Shown: positions 1 to 10,789 of the stretch, piece after piece
Numbering within the stretch: position 1 is the first letter of the stretch
How the letters are laid out: each line of letters begins with the position of its first letter
From: Isoetes taiwanensis
Lineage: Eukaryota > Streptophyta > Lycopodiopsida > Isoetales > Isoetaceae
DNA length: 64,000 bases
Direction: 5' to 3'
Assembly: GCA_021234155.1 (NCBI GenBank)
Contig: JAJEKV010000055.1
Span: 1,157,090-1,221,089, forward strand
Program-made: the position numbers and the translations under genes
The notes under the pieces: generated by a model
What the model saw: only the letters and a program-made list of their open reading frames with translations
What the model was told of the DNA's origin: nothing
Databases searched by the model: none

Positions 1-330
1 CAAACCAAATCGCTTCGCCGGCCAGAAAACTCAATTCGCCGAAAGAACTATTCTGCCACGAGGCGTGAAGCTTTGGGTCTCATTTTCGGTCCAACGCCCG
101 TCACTACCTTTTAGGCAGTCAAATCAAGTTCTTTGTGGACCACCAAGCACTCCTTTATTTGATCAACAAGTCCACGCCCACGGGCGCGTTGCTCGTTGGG
201 TCCTTCTTCTCCAAGAATTTGCTCCTTTTGAAATTGTTCATAAGGTAGGCCAAATCTCATGTCGCCCCGGATTATCTTTCACGCATCCACAATATGATCC
301 CTCAACCGAGTCTCGGGCGCCTTTCCGATG
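1..330 (+). pseudogene. gypsy RNase H fragment (gypsy-1)
   Basis: In a frame with an internal stop the translation contains KFFVDHQALLYLIN followed by a worn stretch ending APDYLSRI. This matches the end of the Ty3/gypsy RNase H domain (the FxxxTDHxxLxxLL region and the closing xADxLSR motif). The catalytic part is degraded: the expected T-D-H reads V-D-H and the terminal A-D reads A-P-D. It sits directly upstream of the integrase of the same element. No function is expected. Confidence 0.6.
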
Positions 331-579
331 CTTTCAGCTCTTTTTAGTCACGGCAACACCACATTGGTTCCATGATTTTCAGCAGCACCTCCTCCGCGGG
401 TGCTCTTCCACCGTACAGGCAGACGGCTCTCTCGCCAAGGCGACAATCCTGCCGCCATCAATTTCTCCAGCAGGTCCGTGACTACACACCATGGTTGCGG
501 GACATCTCTACAAAAAGGTAAGGACACCATCCTTCGACTGGTGTTCTACCTCATGAAGTTCCAGATATTGTTCGAGAAG

Positions 580-1640
580 CTCATCAAGGGCTAGGTGGTG
601 GTCATTTTCATGGTGACACCACGGCACGCAAAAATCCTTCTCATTTGGGTATTATTGGCCCACGCTCTTCAAAGATGCTCACATGCACGCCGCCCGCGTG
701 TGATGCTTGCCCGGTGAGACGCCCCCACGCCCGTGGCGCTCTTCCCTTGACACCGGCCGCCCGCCCTTCCTTCAAAGAAATGGGAATGGACTTTGTGGGA
801 CCTATCGATCCTCTGGCGGCACACCCGCGTGCCCGTTACATTACGTTCTCACCGACTATGCTACCAAATGGGCGGAAGCTTGTGCACTTCCGCACAACAC
901 CGCAGCAAGCACGCCTAGGGTCCTCTATCAACAAATTATCGCGATTCGGCTGCCCCACGGGAGCTGGTCGGTGTCGTGGTGTCCATTTCATCAATCATAC
1001 TATCAAGGAGCTGACGGATTATCTTCGATACATCATCACAAGAGCACCCCTTACTATCCTCAAGGTAATGGTTTGGCGAAAAGCACCAACAAAACTCGGT
1101 CACCATTCTCAAGAAAATTTGTGACGCTTCCCGCCTGCATCGGCAAACAAAACTTCCCTCGTTCTTTGGGCCTACAATACTTGTTTCAAGATTGCTACCG
1201 TCACACTCCTTTTAAATTGGTTTATGGTCGAGGGAAGCTCTCATGCCGCTTGAATACATCCTTCCAACACTCCGTTTTCAACTCGGCTCTTTGCTCATAA
1301 TCCACCGCCGCACTCAAAGAACGGGTCTATCAATTAGAACGCTTGGATGAACTTGAAGGGATGCTTATATTCGTGTTCTTCACGGACAACATTGCAAAAA
1401 TCTTTACATGACAAACGCCCAAGACAAAAACATTCAAAGAAGGCGATTTGGTTCTTCTTTATGATTCCGTGTACAAAAATTTTCCTGGTAAACTCAAGTT
1501 TCGTTGGCTTGGCCCTTATCAAATTGTTCAAGTGGTTAGACCAAGCGTTTTCCAACCGGGCAGAGTTATATGGCACTCCATTACCAACATTGGTTAATGG
1601 TTTTCGCCTCAAAACATTTCATCACACGTAAAGCGACAAT
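580..1640 (+). pseudogene. Ty3/gypsy integrase remnant (gypsy-1)
   Basis: Pieces in different frames spell a gypsy integrase. The zinc-finger end reads GGHFHGDTTARK near 600. The catalytic core start reads MGMDFVGPIDP near 780-810, then LTDYATKWAEA near 850, and YPQGNGLAKSTNK near 1050-1090 carries the region of the last catalytic residue (a Glu in active copies). The integrase C-terminus (FRWLGPYQIVQVVRP) lies near 1500-1550. At least three frameshifts and several stops break it. In an active element this protein would insert the cDNA into the host chromosome. Confidence 0.7.
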
Positions 1641-2636
1641 CAACAAACGGTCACAGTTCAAGAAGCAAACACCACGTAAAGTGACTAGAAAGGCGGCATA
1701 TTATATTATAGTGGATATTTTTGTTACAAAATGTAGGCACTCTACTTTGTTTATTTCCGCTATGGGCACCGCCCTATATACAAAACGGGCTCAGAGCCCT
1801 ATCTACTAAAACCTAAGAAAAAACCCTCTACTCCGGGTTCGGGCAGAGGTGATCTTGAAGGAGATGGTAGAGGTTCTACCTTTCGGGATCCCAAATAGCA
1901 GTGCGAACCCACCTCCATCCCGTTGGTCTTCGGTCGGGATGTTCGGCCATCCCACACCACACCAAACGTCCATTCAATGCCCGCGGGTTGTGGCAGCGCC
2001 CGAGATCCGCACAATTCATCTTGCGGGTAATCCACTCGGCGGTTTGTGGGCATCGTGCGGTCCTCGTTCAAAACCAGCGGCGGCCATGCTGAGCGCCATC
2101 GGATGCCTTTCGTTTACTCCCGGTTCGTCTTATATAGCCAACTCGAGGAACTCCTTGTCGACGGGGACCAATCACACAAATCGCCAACGGTTTGCAATGC
2201 AAAGCTGTTTCTAAAATGAGAATCTTTTTCTCCGTAGCATATCTAGCCATGGTACCTTTCCTCGACACATTCCTTTTAATGATATCCCACTTCGAAGTTG
2301 CCAGCATAAAGGCCATTTCTTCTTTTCACGCCCGGACATTAATGTATGTCCTTTTGGCCACCGTCACATCCGATCCTTCTCTCACGCCTCATCCTCACCG
2401 CTTCATTGCTTCTCCCTTACGTTTTCGGGGACTTAGCCAAATTTTTTGCCTCTCAAATCGCCTCCTTGGCATCTTTAGAACACCGGCACCATCAATCGGT
2501 TTTTCTTCCTTTATCATGCCCCTTCCCCACCTTTTGCGCGCCCCTAAAACCTTTTAGTTCCTCTGCGCCTTCGTCCTCGACTTGGCTTTAGCCCTCCCGC
2601 CTTTGAATCACTCTTAGTTTACGCAAAATCGTTACC
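1641..2636 (+). other. post-pol region of gypsy-1 without a recognisable gene
   Basis: Several short overlapping frames are open on both strands, but none shows a motif, codon bias or length that I can support. It lies between the integrase end and the first post-pol ORF remnants and is probably old element sequence. Confidence 0.4.
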
Positions 2637-3400
2637 ATGGCTGCACCAAAATTTTCCACCCTTCAAGCTCTTGCTCCCAAAGATCCGCTTTTTGCATCTC
2701 AGATCCTTCTTGACGCCACTTTCCGCGTGGAAGCCCTTGTTGGCCCAAATAAAGAAGTTGCCGAAGCGACAAAAGCTTTTACGAATTCTCTCAAATGGAA
2801 CTTCCGGCTCCAAATCCGCACCAAGTGAAGCGCTTCATCGCCCACATCGTCAACAGCCCGCAAGGATACACCACCGTGGTCGATGGCACCACCATTTCAT
2901 TGACCCAAAGACCTAATCTCCGGAGGTATTCCATATCCCCTTGCAACCCCTTTGTTTGTCTTGGGCTACCCTACGGGATCTTGATGTCACCGAAGTTTGG
3001 TGCACCTGCTTATCACGCCAACGCATCACGCCTCGACCAATATTGACAAGCCCCATGAAATCTTTGTTAAGTTTACGTAGCGCTAGAAGTACCTTGGCAT
3101 TCTATCAAGAACACCCATATCAATAAGCCTTTCTACAATATGGTGATCATCGCTACACACTCCAACCACCACGTTGATTGGCCTCGGTTGTTGTTCTACC
3201 GTCTTCTCCAAGAAGTTGACCGCCTTGCCGCCACTTAACTCGAAACTTCCGTGGGAGGCCATCTTCAAGCCCTCATCCGCCATTACTTTTCCTCCCACAC
3301 CACAAAATTCTCATAATTCCACTCAGCGGTCCCTTCCCCGGACTCACAAAGTTGGCACTTCACGCCTTTCCACCGGGTCATATCCAAAATCCGCACTCCC
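2637..3400 (+). pseudogene. gag-like or plant-mobile-domain-like remnant downstream of pol
   Basis: An ATG at 2637 opens a 63-codon frame (MAAPKFSTLQALAPKD), after which the likely protein continues in other frames. A stretch near 3120-3290 reads ATHSNHHVDWPRLLFYRL, then GGHLQALIRHYF. That pattern (W-x-x-x-x-[FY]-R-[IL], then G-G-x-L-Q-x-L-I) is typical of plant retrotransposon gag-like or 'putative plant transposon protein' domains. It runs into the coiled-coil ORF at 3401, so both may once have been one protein. The identity is uncertain because it lies 3' of pol rather than in the gag position. Confidence 0.4.
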
Positions 3401-4144
3401 ATGTCACTGTCTCCTCCTCAGCTACACCATCCAGTTCACACCATATCTCCCAAACATCACAAACCAGGCAACAGCAGGCTCCACCACCACAACACCCTCG
3501 GCAAATTTGTTGTATGTCAAGATCGGCAGGATGCTCAAGCTGCTGTTCTTAAGTTACAAGAATCCCAGGAAGCTCTTATGAACGGGGTTCAAACGGCACT
3601 AGAGGCCTCGGATGCGGTCCACCGTGACCTTCAAGCTGCCACTGCCCAAGTTGCAACTTTGGAGACCAAACTTCAAGACAAGCACGGAGCTCTCTTACAG
3701 GCTCATACAGATCTCAAAAGTGCACAGGATCAGGTCAGCCAACTTGCAGATCAACAGGCTCAGCTCCAATCAGAAATTCAGAATTTGTTGGAGCAAAACA
3801 AGTCCAAAGACACTCTTCTGGGTGCCAAGGAAAAAGATATTTCTAAGCTCGACGCCTTGTACTCTGAGCTCTGTGACAATTACAGCACTCAAGTTCAAAA
3901 CCTTACAGAGCGGGACGCTCAAATTGCCTCCTTGACGGCTCAACTTTCTACCCAAACCTCTCAGCTCACCTCTCTTCAAGATCAGCTTACAGAGGTGCAG
4001 AAACAGAAGATTCTTGATGACGCGGAGATTGCCGTGCTTCGTCTCAATACTCCAGGGCAATCCTCCTCCCGTGTCAACACTTCTGAACGGGTCCGTGACC
4101 AATCACGCCCGCCCTTTCGAAAGGACAACCGGATCCGATCTTGA
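3401..4144 (+). CDS. coiled-coil ORF of unknown function (247 aa) downstream of gypsy-1 pol
   Basis: This is the longest clean frame of gypsy-1: ATG at 3401, TGA ending at 4144. Residues 1-40 are His/Pro/Thr rich. Residues about 45-215 form a nearly unbroken Gln/Leu/Ala heptad pattern (for example LQDKHGALLQAHTDLKSAQ), predicting a long parallel coiled coil. The tail is basic and Ser/Arg rich. There is no transmembrane segment, so it does not look like an envelope protein. Its place between integrase and 3' LTR is that of the extra ORF found in some plant gypsy lineages. Its frame probably continues from the gag-like remnant just upstream, so the ATG may not be the original start. Confidence 0.5.
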   Translation: MSLSPPQLHHPVHTISPKHHKPGNSRLHHHNTLGKFVVCQDRQDAQAAVLKLQESQEALMNGVQTALEASDAVHRDLQAATAQVATLETKLQDKHGALLQAHTDLKSAQDQVSQLADQQAQLQSEIQNLLEQNKSKDTLLGAKEKDISKLDALYSELCDNYSTQVQNLTERDAQIASLTAQLSTQTSQLTSLQDQLTEVQKQKILDDAEIAVLRLNTPGQSSSRVNTSERVRDQSRPPFRKDNRIRS

Positions 4145-4225
4145 ACAACAAATGACCAAAGAAGCTATTCATCTGGCGATGAGGCTCAAGCAAAACTTGA
4201 CGGCCATACCGCCATTATTCACGTA

Positions 4226-5592
4226 ATGCCCGTGACTTCCCGGTTCCTTCCTGCTATCACGACTATGTGGTTGCTCGCCGCCACCTCTTCCTTTCGGTGG
4301 TATGCGGCGGATGGACCTCGTGGATATTCCCTCGGCGGTCACGAGATTTTCTTCGGTTGGCCAGAACTCTCCATTGAAGACAAAGGGTTATCTTTGCCTC
4401 CTTTTGGTCTTTGATCTCATGCACTGTGCCGATCCAGACTTTATCACATTCAGAGTTGTTCAGCCCATGGCTTACATATTTCATGATTTTTATCCGGGTG
4501 ATGCACAGAACACTTCGAGATGGGCCACGCCCGACTCTTTGTGGTGACCCCAACGTGCAATGGTTGCTTCGGATAACAATCCCTATCTTGCTGATCAAGC
4601 TCGGACCCAAACTCTTCATCGAGAGTACATGCCCCGAAGCTTGCCAATCATTTATCTCTCTCAAGCCGGAAGCCCAGCAATGATAAGGAAGTATCTAGGA
4701 CATCCCCGAGGATCTTCCCTATGCACAAATTTATATGCAGCACCTTGCGTGTTATAATCAATTACGGGCTCGTTGGATAGCAAGATCGGTCCCCACGGGA
4801 TGGGATAGCCCTCCGCCAACTCTCAACTCTCGCTTCTCTTTGGGATCGTTGGTGTCAAGCTTTTGATCCGGATCTTGTCGATCAATTCGAGGAGACCGGC
4901 CAAGAACCCACGCCCACGGGCATGGTTCCTTCTCCCTATGCTTCCCTGGGCGTACCTCCACGCCCGGGTTCCCGACTTCCGATTGGCGCCCCCTTTTGGA
5001 CCAAGGTCATGGATGGTCATGCCGATGGACACCACCTCGGATCTCGACCGGATCTCCTGGGATCCACGTTTTGTTCGCCCGCTCCCATTGGGAAGAAGGT
5101 GCCACTGGATACCACCACACTTGGATCTATATTGCTAATGAGCGTGGTTGGCAACGGCCCAGCGGATGCGCTTCATGGTCTTGACACCTTTTTGCGTAAT
5201 GCCACTACCTCACCGATCCTTCATCCATCTTCAAAGCGTTTTTGTGCTGCTCAAATGCATTTTGCTTCCGGCTCCTTAAATCGGCGGCGTCCATTTTTAC
5301 TGCAATCCGAATGCGGCTGTCGGTGCCTTTGGCCTCCGGACCGCCTCCTCATGGAATGTCGATTACATTTCTTCGTGACGCCCATGCCCCTTTTGAAGAC
5401 ATGGTCCGATCTCGCTTTCTTATTGATGCGATCCTGCCTTTGGCTCAACACCCCCGGACGCTTCAAACACGCCAGATCTCATTGGCGAGTACCATAATGG
5501 TGCCCGCCCTCACTCCCCGTGAGGATCACTTTCGCATGATGGCTTCCCCGCCTCGTAAACCCTTCCTCCTTTTCTTCACACCGGAGTGTCGC
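4226..5592 (+). pseudogene. degenerate coding region before the gypsy-1 3' LTR, function unknown
   Basis: Frames of 60-191 codons overlap and shift into one another. The longest is 4922-5497 (191 aa, Pro/Gly/Arg rich). Upstream pieces include RWIARSVPTGWDSPPP near 4770-4815. The high local G+C, and open frames that pick up where others stop, suggest an old protein broken by indels, probably the C-terminal part of the post-pol protein. I recognise no domain. Confidence 0.3.
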
Positions 5593-5604
5593 TTTGGGGG
5601 GGAG
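5593..5604 (+). other. polypurine tract of gypsy-1
   Basis: A T-T followed by eight G, then AG, sits immediately before the TG that starts the LTR. This is the expected plus-strand primer site of an LTR retrotransposon. Confidence 0.6.
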
Positions 5605-6186
5605 TGTTAGTCCCGCGCCTCCCGGTGCATGGACTATTCATGCATACTGACGCACCAGGTCAAGCTCAAGGATCCTCAATCAGCCACGGGTCAGCCATCA
5701 AAGGCTCAGAAGACCAAGCAGCAGACCACGTAGACCATGCAAATAAAGGCTATCAAGAGACGCCATTGCAGACAAGTGGCCGCCCATCACCGCCGTCGGC
5801 GTCGGATGATTCCGGCACTTCAAGAGGCACCGCCCACATTCCTCAGAATCGGGCCTCCTTCCGTGAGTCGGCAATCGGAGATCAGTCGAGTGTCTATATT
5901 GGGCCCAAGGCCATTGTACTATATATATGACTAGAGCTCGCACATGAGTTCTAGATGAGTTTTTGAGTCTTGTCTCTTAGTCTTCTCTCGATTGTGAGAG
6001 CTCATGTATGTTCATCATTGATATCAAGGAAGCTATCATTTCCCTCTCATTTTGGTTGTTTTGTTTCCTCTTTTTGTTCCCTTCTTGCAAATCCCGCGTG
6101 ACATAGTTCCCCGGATTCTCCTGTTAGATCCAAAGGTCCTCACAGAGGGCTGTCTTCCAGGAGTTCCCGAACCCAGACCCCAAACA
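5605..6186 (+). repeat. 3' LTR of gypsy-1 (582 bp)
   Basis: It starts TGTTAGTCCC right after the polypurine tract and ends CCCCAAACA, giving the canonical TG...CA. A TATA-like run (ACTATATATATGA) lies at 5918-5930, followed by sequence typical of R/U5. The partner 5' LTR is outside the window, so the exact ends rest on the TG/CA rule and on the abrupt start of another LTR at 6187. Confidence 0.6.
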
Positions 6187-6725
6187 CAAGGCATGAGATG
6201 AAAATGATGATATAGAGCTTGATGCTAGGCAACTTTTAGGTTTGACAACTTCCTTGGAAAATGTGCCCTAGGTAATGGTAGGTCAACTATGAGACAAATG
6301 GTTACATATGAAATACATGATGGTATAGGATGTGAAAAAGCAATGAAGGTGGAAAAATAGGATAAGGGATGATGGTATGATGGAACAAAGGGTAAATAGG
6401 AAAAATAGGATAAGGGATGATGGTATGATGGAACAAAGGGCAAATAGAGAATCATCACAACATGAGAAAGATAAATACCATATCATAGCTTGCCATCTTC
6501 ACAGGGGTCTTCCAAACCTCACAAGTGCCTTCAGAGCTAGAGAATGCATTCAATCCTTGGAGCTTGAGTTGTGAATTTGTGTCTTGACTTAAAGTCATCC
6601 TTTGGGTTCTTCATCAGCATCTTTGGTCTTCAAGTGTCTTGGTCTCAGTATTCTTGGTCTTCAAATCCTTGCCTGTGATATTGTTCAAGAGCCTTGTATA
6701 TGTTGCCTGCTATAGCCAGGCAACA
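6187..6725 (-). repeat. partial 3' LTR of gypsy-2
   Basis: This segment is identical by eye to 14824-15362. In element sense it begins at 6725 with TGTTGCCTGGC and is cut off at 6187 by gypsy-1. It contains a 48-bp tandem duplication (units starting GGATAAGGGATGATGG) at about 6360-6447, also present in the other LTR. The start itself is a small palindrome: TGTTGCCTGGC facing GCAGGCAACA. Confidence 0.85.
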
Positions 6726-7465
6726 TGATGCTAAACAAAGGAAAGGATGTGGCTGGTCCCCTCAGCCTGTGATATTCAGTTAGAAAACTTGAGTATGAAT
6801 ATGAATAAACAGACTGACAGGTGGTCTTCAGAAACTGTTGGAATAGTTGACATGATTAGCAGCAATGTTCTTCTTGTTCTGTTTGCACTTGTGTTTCTGA
6901 GTTGCCTTTAGGTAAGTGACTATGGGAGGCAACTTTTGGTAGCAGCTTGACAAGATTTGGAAGCAATGGTCATATGTTCCAGGCTATAGTGATCAGATGG
7001 ACGTGGAAGGAAAACAAATGAACCTGGAATGACACTCAAAAGACTGTTAGTATCTTCTGCAACAGCTTTTCTCCATGGATGCATAGCTGCTTGATGGGAA
7101 TCTGCATTTGAAAAAGAATACAAGTCTCATGTATATGCAGGTTAGGTCATATCCTGATGAGTTTGATCAGTCTGATGGATCTGGCAAGTGGTGCAAAATG
7201 TTAGCATCAACAAGATAACTCTTGCTCAGCCTGAAGCAGCATTTTATTTGAAATCTGGCCTTCAATCAGCAACCATCTTCTCTCTGAAAGTGTAAACTGC
7301 TTAATAATAAAACCTACTTTACTTAGAACTCTATGTTTTGTTTGATTTTCTTTCTTTTTCCTTTTTATGTCTTTTATCATTTTAAACTTGAAATACTAAC
7401 AAAGACTCTGTCAACTATTGCTCAGAATTATCATATACTTCCTAACTAAAAGCACTACAACATGT
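6726..7465 (-). other. gypsy-2 internal region between integrase and 3' LTR
   Basis: No open frame of interest is present. It should contain the polypurine tract, but in element sense the bases next to the LTR are pyrimidine-rich (ATCCTTTCCTTTG), so a standard tract is not visible. Nothing else was recognised. Confidence 0.4.
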
Positions 7466-8641
7466 TTACTCAAATAAGATCAGGCAGATATGCTGCTCCC
7501 AATACCTTTTCAAATGCAATGTGTTTATAGGATTAGCTAGCAATCTCCTTGTACCAATTTCTTGCAAAAGATAAGAACTTGTACCTGCAATTGCATGGAT
7601 CTTGAAAGGACCTTCCCATAGGCCATCAAATTTACCTGCTGAATCTTCCTTTGCTTTATTCCATTTGAGCACCAATTCATCTACTTTGAAACTTCCTTGT
7701 AACTTGTGTGCAGCTTTGAATGCTGCTACATCCTTAGCTTTTTTCCTCAGGTTCACATTCTCAGCTTCCAGCCTCTCTTCTTCAAGCATCAGCAACTTCT
7801 CATACCTGTCTTTGTAAGCATCCTCTAGCTGCATCTGGATCTTCATTGCCAACCTGAGTGAAGGCAACTCTAGCTCAACTGGTACCACAGCTTCAACACC
7901 ATAGACAAGGCTAAAAGGTGTATGGTTAGTAGCATTTTTCACAGTGGTCCTATATGCCCACAATGCATCATGCAGTTTAATATGCCAATCTTTTTTATGA
8001 ACTTCAACTGTTTTTTTTAGAATGCTCTTCAATTATTTATTTGTTGACTCAGCTTGCCCATTGCCTTGAGGATAATAGGCAGAACTTTTCACATGTTTGA
8101 CCTTTAATGCTTTCACTAAATTACTAATGACATCATTTATGAACTGTGTTCCCCTATCAGATACAATTTTGAAAGGAATGCCAAACCTAGTGCATATGTG
8201 CTCATGTAAAAATCTAGCAGTTGTCAGAGCATTTGCCTGTCTAAGAGGAGTTGCTTCCACCCATTTAGTAAAATAATCTGTAGCAACTAGGATGTATTCA
8301 TGCCGACCTTGAGATTCAGGAAATATAGGCCCTATAAAATCCAATCCCCAAATTTGAAAAGGACCAGGAGATACAATACCAGTGAGAGCAGCAGGTTGAA
8401 GGATTCTTCTACCATGAATTTGACATTTATGGCATCTTTTGATTGTCTCATAACAATCTTTGAACAAACTTGGCCAGAAGTAGCCTGATCTGATGATCTT
8501 CTTTGCAGTGGTTTCAGCTGCAAAATGCCCACCACAAATGCCTTCATGACATGCCTCCACAATCAGCTCAGCTTCAGATCTGTTGACACATCTTAAAAAC
8601 ACCCCATTATGATCAATCTTGCACAACACATCTCCTACCAT
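7466..8641 (-). pseudogene. Ty3/gypsy integrase of gypsy-2, one in-frame stop
   Basis: Two open stretches (8641-8036 and 8032-7466) are in the same frame, separated by a single TAA at 8033-8035. The N-terminal zinc finger reads HEGICGGHFAAETTAKK then CHKCQIHG (H-H-C-C type). The catalytic core shows WGLDFIGPIFP, VATDYFTKWVEA, SDRGTQFIND and YYPQGNGQAESTNK, giving the D, D and E of the integrase triad. The C-terminal part reads FDGLWEGPFKIHAIAG. There is no chromodomain. The stop falls right after the last catalytic motif and would remove the DNA-binding C-terminus. Confidence 0.85.
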
Positions 8642-8698
8642 CTTGAATGTTTTAGCTTTAGCTCTAAATCTTCCGGGGTTTGCTTAGTGTCCATGTTT

Positions 8699-9085
8699 TT
8701 AGGCAGACTCTCCATTCTCCGAAAATTCAATAAGGTCAAATTGCCAATCCTCATTCATCTTGCTAGACAAAACAAGGTTGGTAGAGTCTCCAGTCTCCTG
8801 AGGTATTTCCATGTCCTGCAATCCTTCAAAATCCTCAAATTCAAAAGCTCTCTCTATAAGATAATCACTAGGGCTCTTAATGGTTTTGACTGTTTTGACA
8901 CTAAGATTATAATCTTGAATTTTGCAGGCCCACCTGCATAATTTGGCTTTGCTTTGACTTTTCTGAAATAATAATGGAAGGGGATTTTGGTGCATGAGCA
9001 CCTTTACCTCATTGTGTTGGACAATATGTCCAAGTCTTTGTAGGAACCACATTATTCTGCAAAGACTTTTTTTCCAATCTAGCAT
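8699..9085 (-). pseudogene. gypsy-type RNase H C-terminal half (gypsy-2)
   Basis: The translation reads LCRIMWFLQRLGHIV, then HNEVKVLMHQNPLPLLF, then RWACKIQDYNLSVK and SPSDYL. This corresponds to the Ty3/gypsy RNase H pattern (E-K-x-x-L-A-x-x-x-x-x-x-K-L-R-H-Y, then xDxxPLxxLL, then RWxxxLxxxxxxx, then ADxL). Several catalytic acids are changed: the D of the DxxPL motif reads Q-N. The following acidic stretch leads to the integrase linker. The N-terminal half (9086-9386) is too worn to read. Confidence 0.6.
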
Positions 9086-9386
9086 ATCTCATTTACGTAA
9101 TGCGACCATATCTTGCTTGTAAAGGCTATTATGCCATGATCCTCATAGTAGAGTAATGCCAACAGCCTTGTTAGTGATACTTATATAAACTTTAAAAGGA
9201 AGATTATGATCAGGTGGTTTTAAAGCTTCTGATTGAGAAATTCGGTGATGAGCAACTCAAAAGCGACTGGCACTCTCGGTGTCCAAATTTACTTCCATAT
9301 GTTTGCTCTCATGTTTGTCAGTACTTGCCTACTCTTGTCGATTGCTATAGGACCCATAATATGTGAGAAATTAGGCACATAGATTC
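9086..9386 (-). other. worn RT/RNase H connection of gypsy-2
   Basis: No long frame is open. The region must hold the end of the RT thumb and the start of the gypsy RNase H, both of which are readable on either side. Confidence 0.4.
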
Positions 9387-10410
9387 TTAAAAACTAGTAA
9401 GTCCCATAAAGCTCTTCACTTGCCTCAGAGTCTTAGGTGGCACTACTTTCTTGAGTGCTTCCATCTTACCCTCTGAGACTTTGATTCCTTGAGCAGATAC
9501 TTCATGTCCTAATAGTTCACCTTTTGAACATAGAAAAATACACTTCTTTGGATTTAAACATACACCACTTTCCCTGCACAGACTCATAATCACAGTTAGA
9601 AGTTTCATGTGTTGCTCTACCGTTGTTCCAGGCAAAGGTCATCAAGAAACACCCTAAATTTATCAAGAGGCATGCTTTGAAAGATTTTATCCATAGCCCT
9701 TTGGAATGTAGCAGATGCATTCATCAATCCAAAGGGCATTTTTTGCATGGCAAAGGTTCCCCAAGGGGTTATGAAGGAGGTCTTAGCTTGGTCTGCTTCC
9801 TTGATTTTAATCTGATTAAAACCTGAAAATCCATCTAGAAATGAATAAATCTCTTTACCAGCAGTTGCATGAAGCACCTCTTCTAGAAAGGGAAGTGGAT
9901 AACAGTCTTTTATAGTAGCCTTATTAAGGTCTCTATAATCTATGCATATGCGTATGGTTTTGTTCTTTTTTTCAACAGGTACTATGCATGACAGCCATTC
10001 AGGGTTTGTTATCTCAGTGATAACTTCAGCTTCTTTCATCTTTAATAATTCTTCTCTGATCAAAGTTAACAAGGATCTATTTATCTTTCTCAGTTTTTGC
10101 ATGACGTGTTTAGTTCCTTCTTTCATCTTTATTTCAAATTCACATATCTCAGTTTTTACACCTACCAACTCTGTGTAATCCCATGCAAATACATCTTTCC
10201 ATTCTTCAAAAAATTCTTGTAATGATGCTTCTTTCTGAGTTTTAAACATGTCTCCTAGAAACAGAGTTCTAATCTCATCATTCTTGGTAATAGTCAGTTC
10301 CTTTACCTCTTTCTCTTGCTGAGCATCTATTACCAGAATGGGATGTAGTTGTGCAATCTCTTCATGTTCCAACTCTTCTTCTTTGATAGCTCCTTCAAAA
10401 AGGTAATCCA
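9387..10410 (-). pseudogene. Ty3/gypsy reverse transcriptase of gypsy-2, frameshifted
   Basis: The RT runs in two frames joined near 9630. The first contains IRICIDYRDLNKATIKDCYP, FLDGFSGFNQIKIKEAD, TPWGTFAMQKMPFGLMNA, and the catalytic box FLDDL in place of the usual Y/F-x-DD. The second contains EQHMKLL, LNPKKCIFLCSKGELLGH and VVPPKTLRQVKSFMGLTSF, the gypsy RT thumb. The frame also extends upstream into the end of the extra RNase H. A frameshift just after the catalytic box would kill the enzyme unless it is corrected by frameshifting, which I think unlikely. Confidence 0.85.
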
Positions 10411-10414
10411 AAAC

Positions 10415-10787
10415 TACGCATAGGGCATCCGCTTCACAATTTTCATCCCTTGGTATGTAATTCAAACTCCATTTGTTAAATTTGTTCAACCAGCTCAAGG
10501 CTTCTTCTTTTCAAAGAATCGCATTTCTTGGTTCTTGGCTTGATACTCACCATTGACCTGCCCTCGCATATTAATTGAGAGTCACCATAAATGGTTACTT
10601 CGGTAGTCCTAATGAAATAGCTTCTTGCAAGCCAGCCAAAAGGGCTCATGTACTCACCATGTTGGAGGTTATGCCAACATGTATCCCGCCAAACTTTTGA
10701 AAGCAATCTGTTAGCACAATCTTTGATTATAGCAGAAGAAGATGCCACTCCTAGCTTAACAGATATTCCACCATCAAACCAGATGAC
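10415..10787 (-). pseudogene. archaeal-type RNase H domain between protease and RT (gypsy-2)
   Basis: The four RNase H acids are visible in order: D in VIWFDGG, E in NLQHGEYM, D in IYGDSQLIC, and D in ENCEADAL. The fourth lies in the next open frame, so a frameshift near 10480 splits the domain. The pattern (xxFDGG, GEYxAL-like helix, YGDSQLI, NxxADAL) is that of the extra archaeal-like RNase H acquired by plant Tat-type gypsy and some L1 elements. Here it lies upstream of RT while a separate gypsy RNase H lies downstream, so the element has two RNase H modules. Confidence 0.7.
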
Positions 10788-10789
10788 AC

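Larger units (their letters stand above)
1..6186 (+). mobile_element. 3' part of a decayed Ty3/gypsy LTR retrotransposon (gypsy-1)
   Basis: The order RNase H, integrase, integrase C-terminus, extra post-pol ORFs, polypurine tract, LTR is seen on the plus strand. The 5' LTR, gag, protease and RT lie outside the window. All pol parts are broken by stops and frameshifts. The LTR ends at 6186, exactly where similarity to the neighbouring element's LTR starts at 6187. I therefore infer that gypsy-1 inserted into that LTR, and that the rest of the interrupted LTR lies left of the window. The element looks richer in G+C than its neighbours and repeats short CGCCCACGGGC-like strings. Confidence 0.75.

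Noticed and set aside
6225-6574. Duplicated 65-77 codon frames also found at 14862-15211
   Set aside because: They are repeated because they lie in the two LTRs of gypsy-2; composition and strand overlap do not support proteins.
9623-9826. Plus-strand frame across the gypsy-2 RT
   Set aside because: Shadow of the RT on the other strand.
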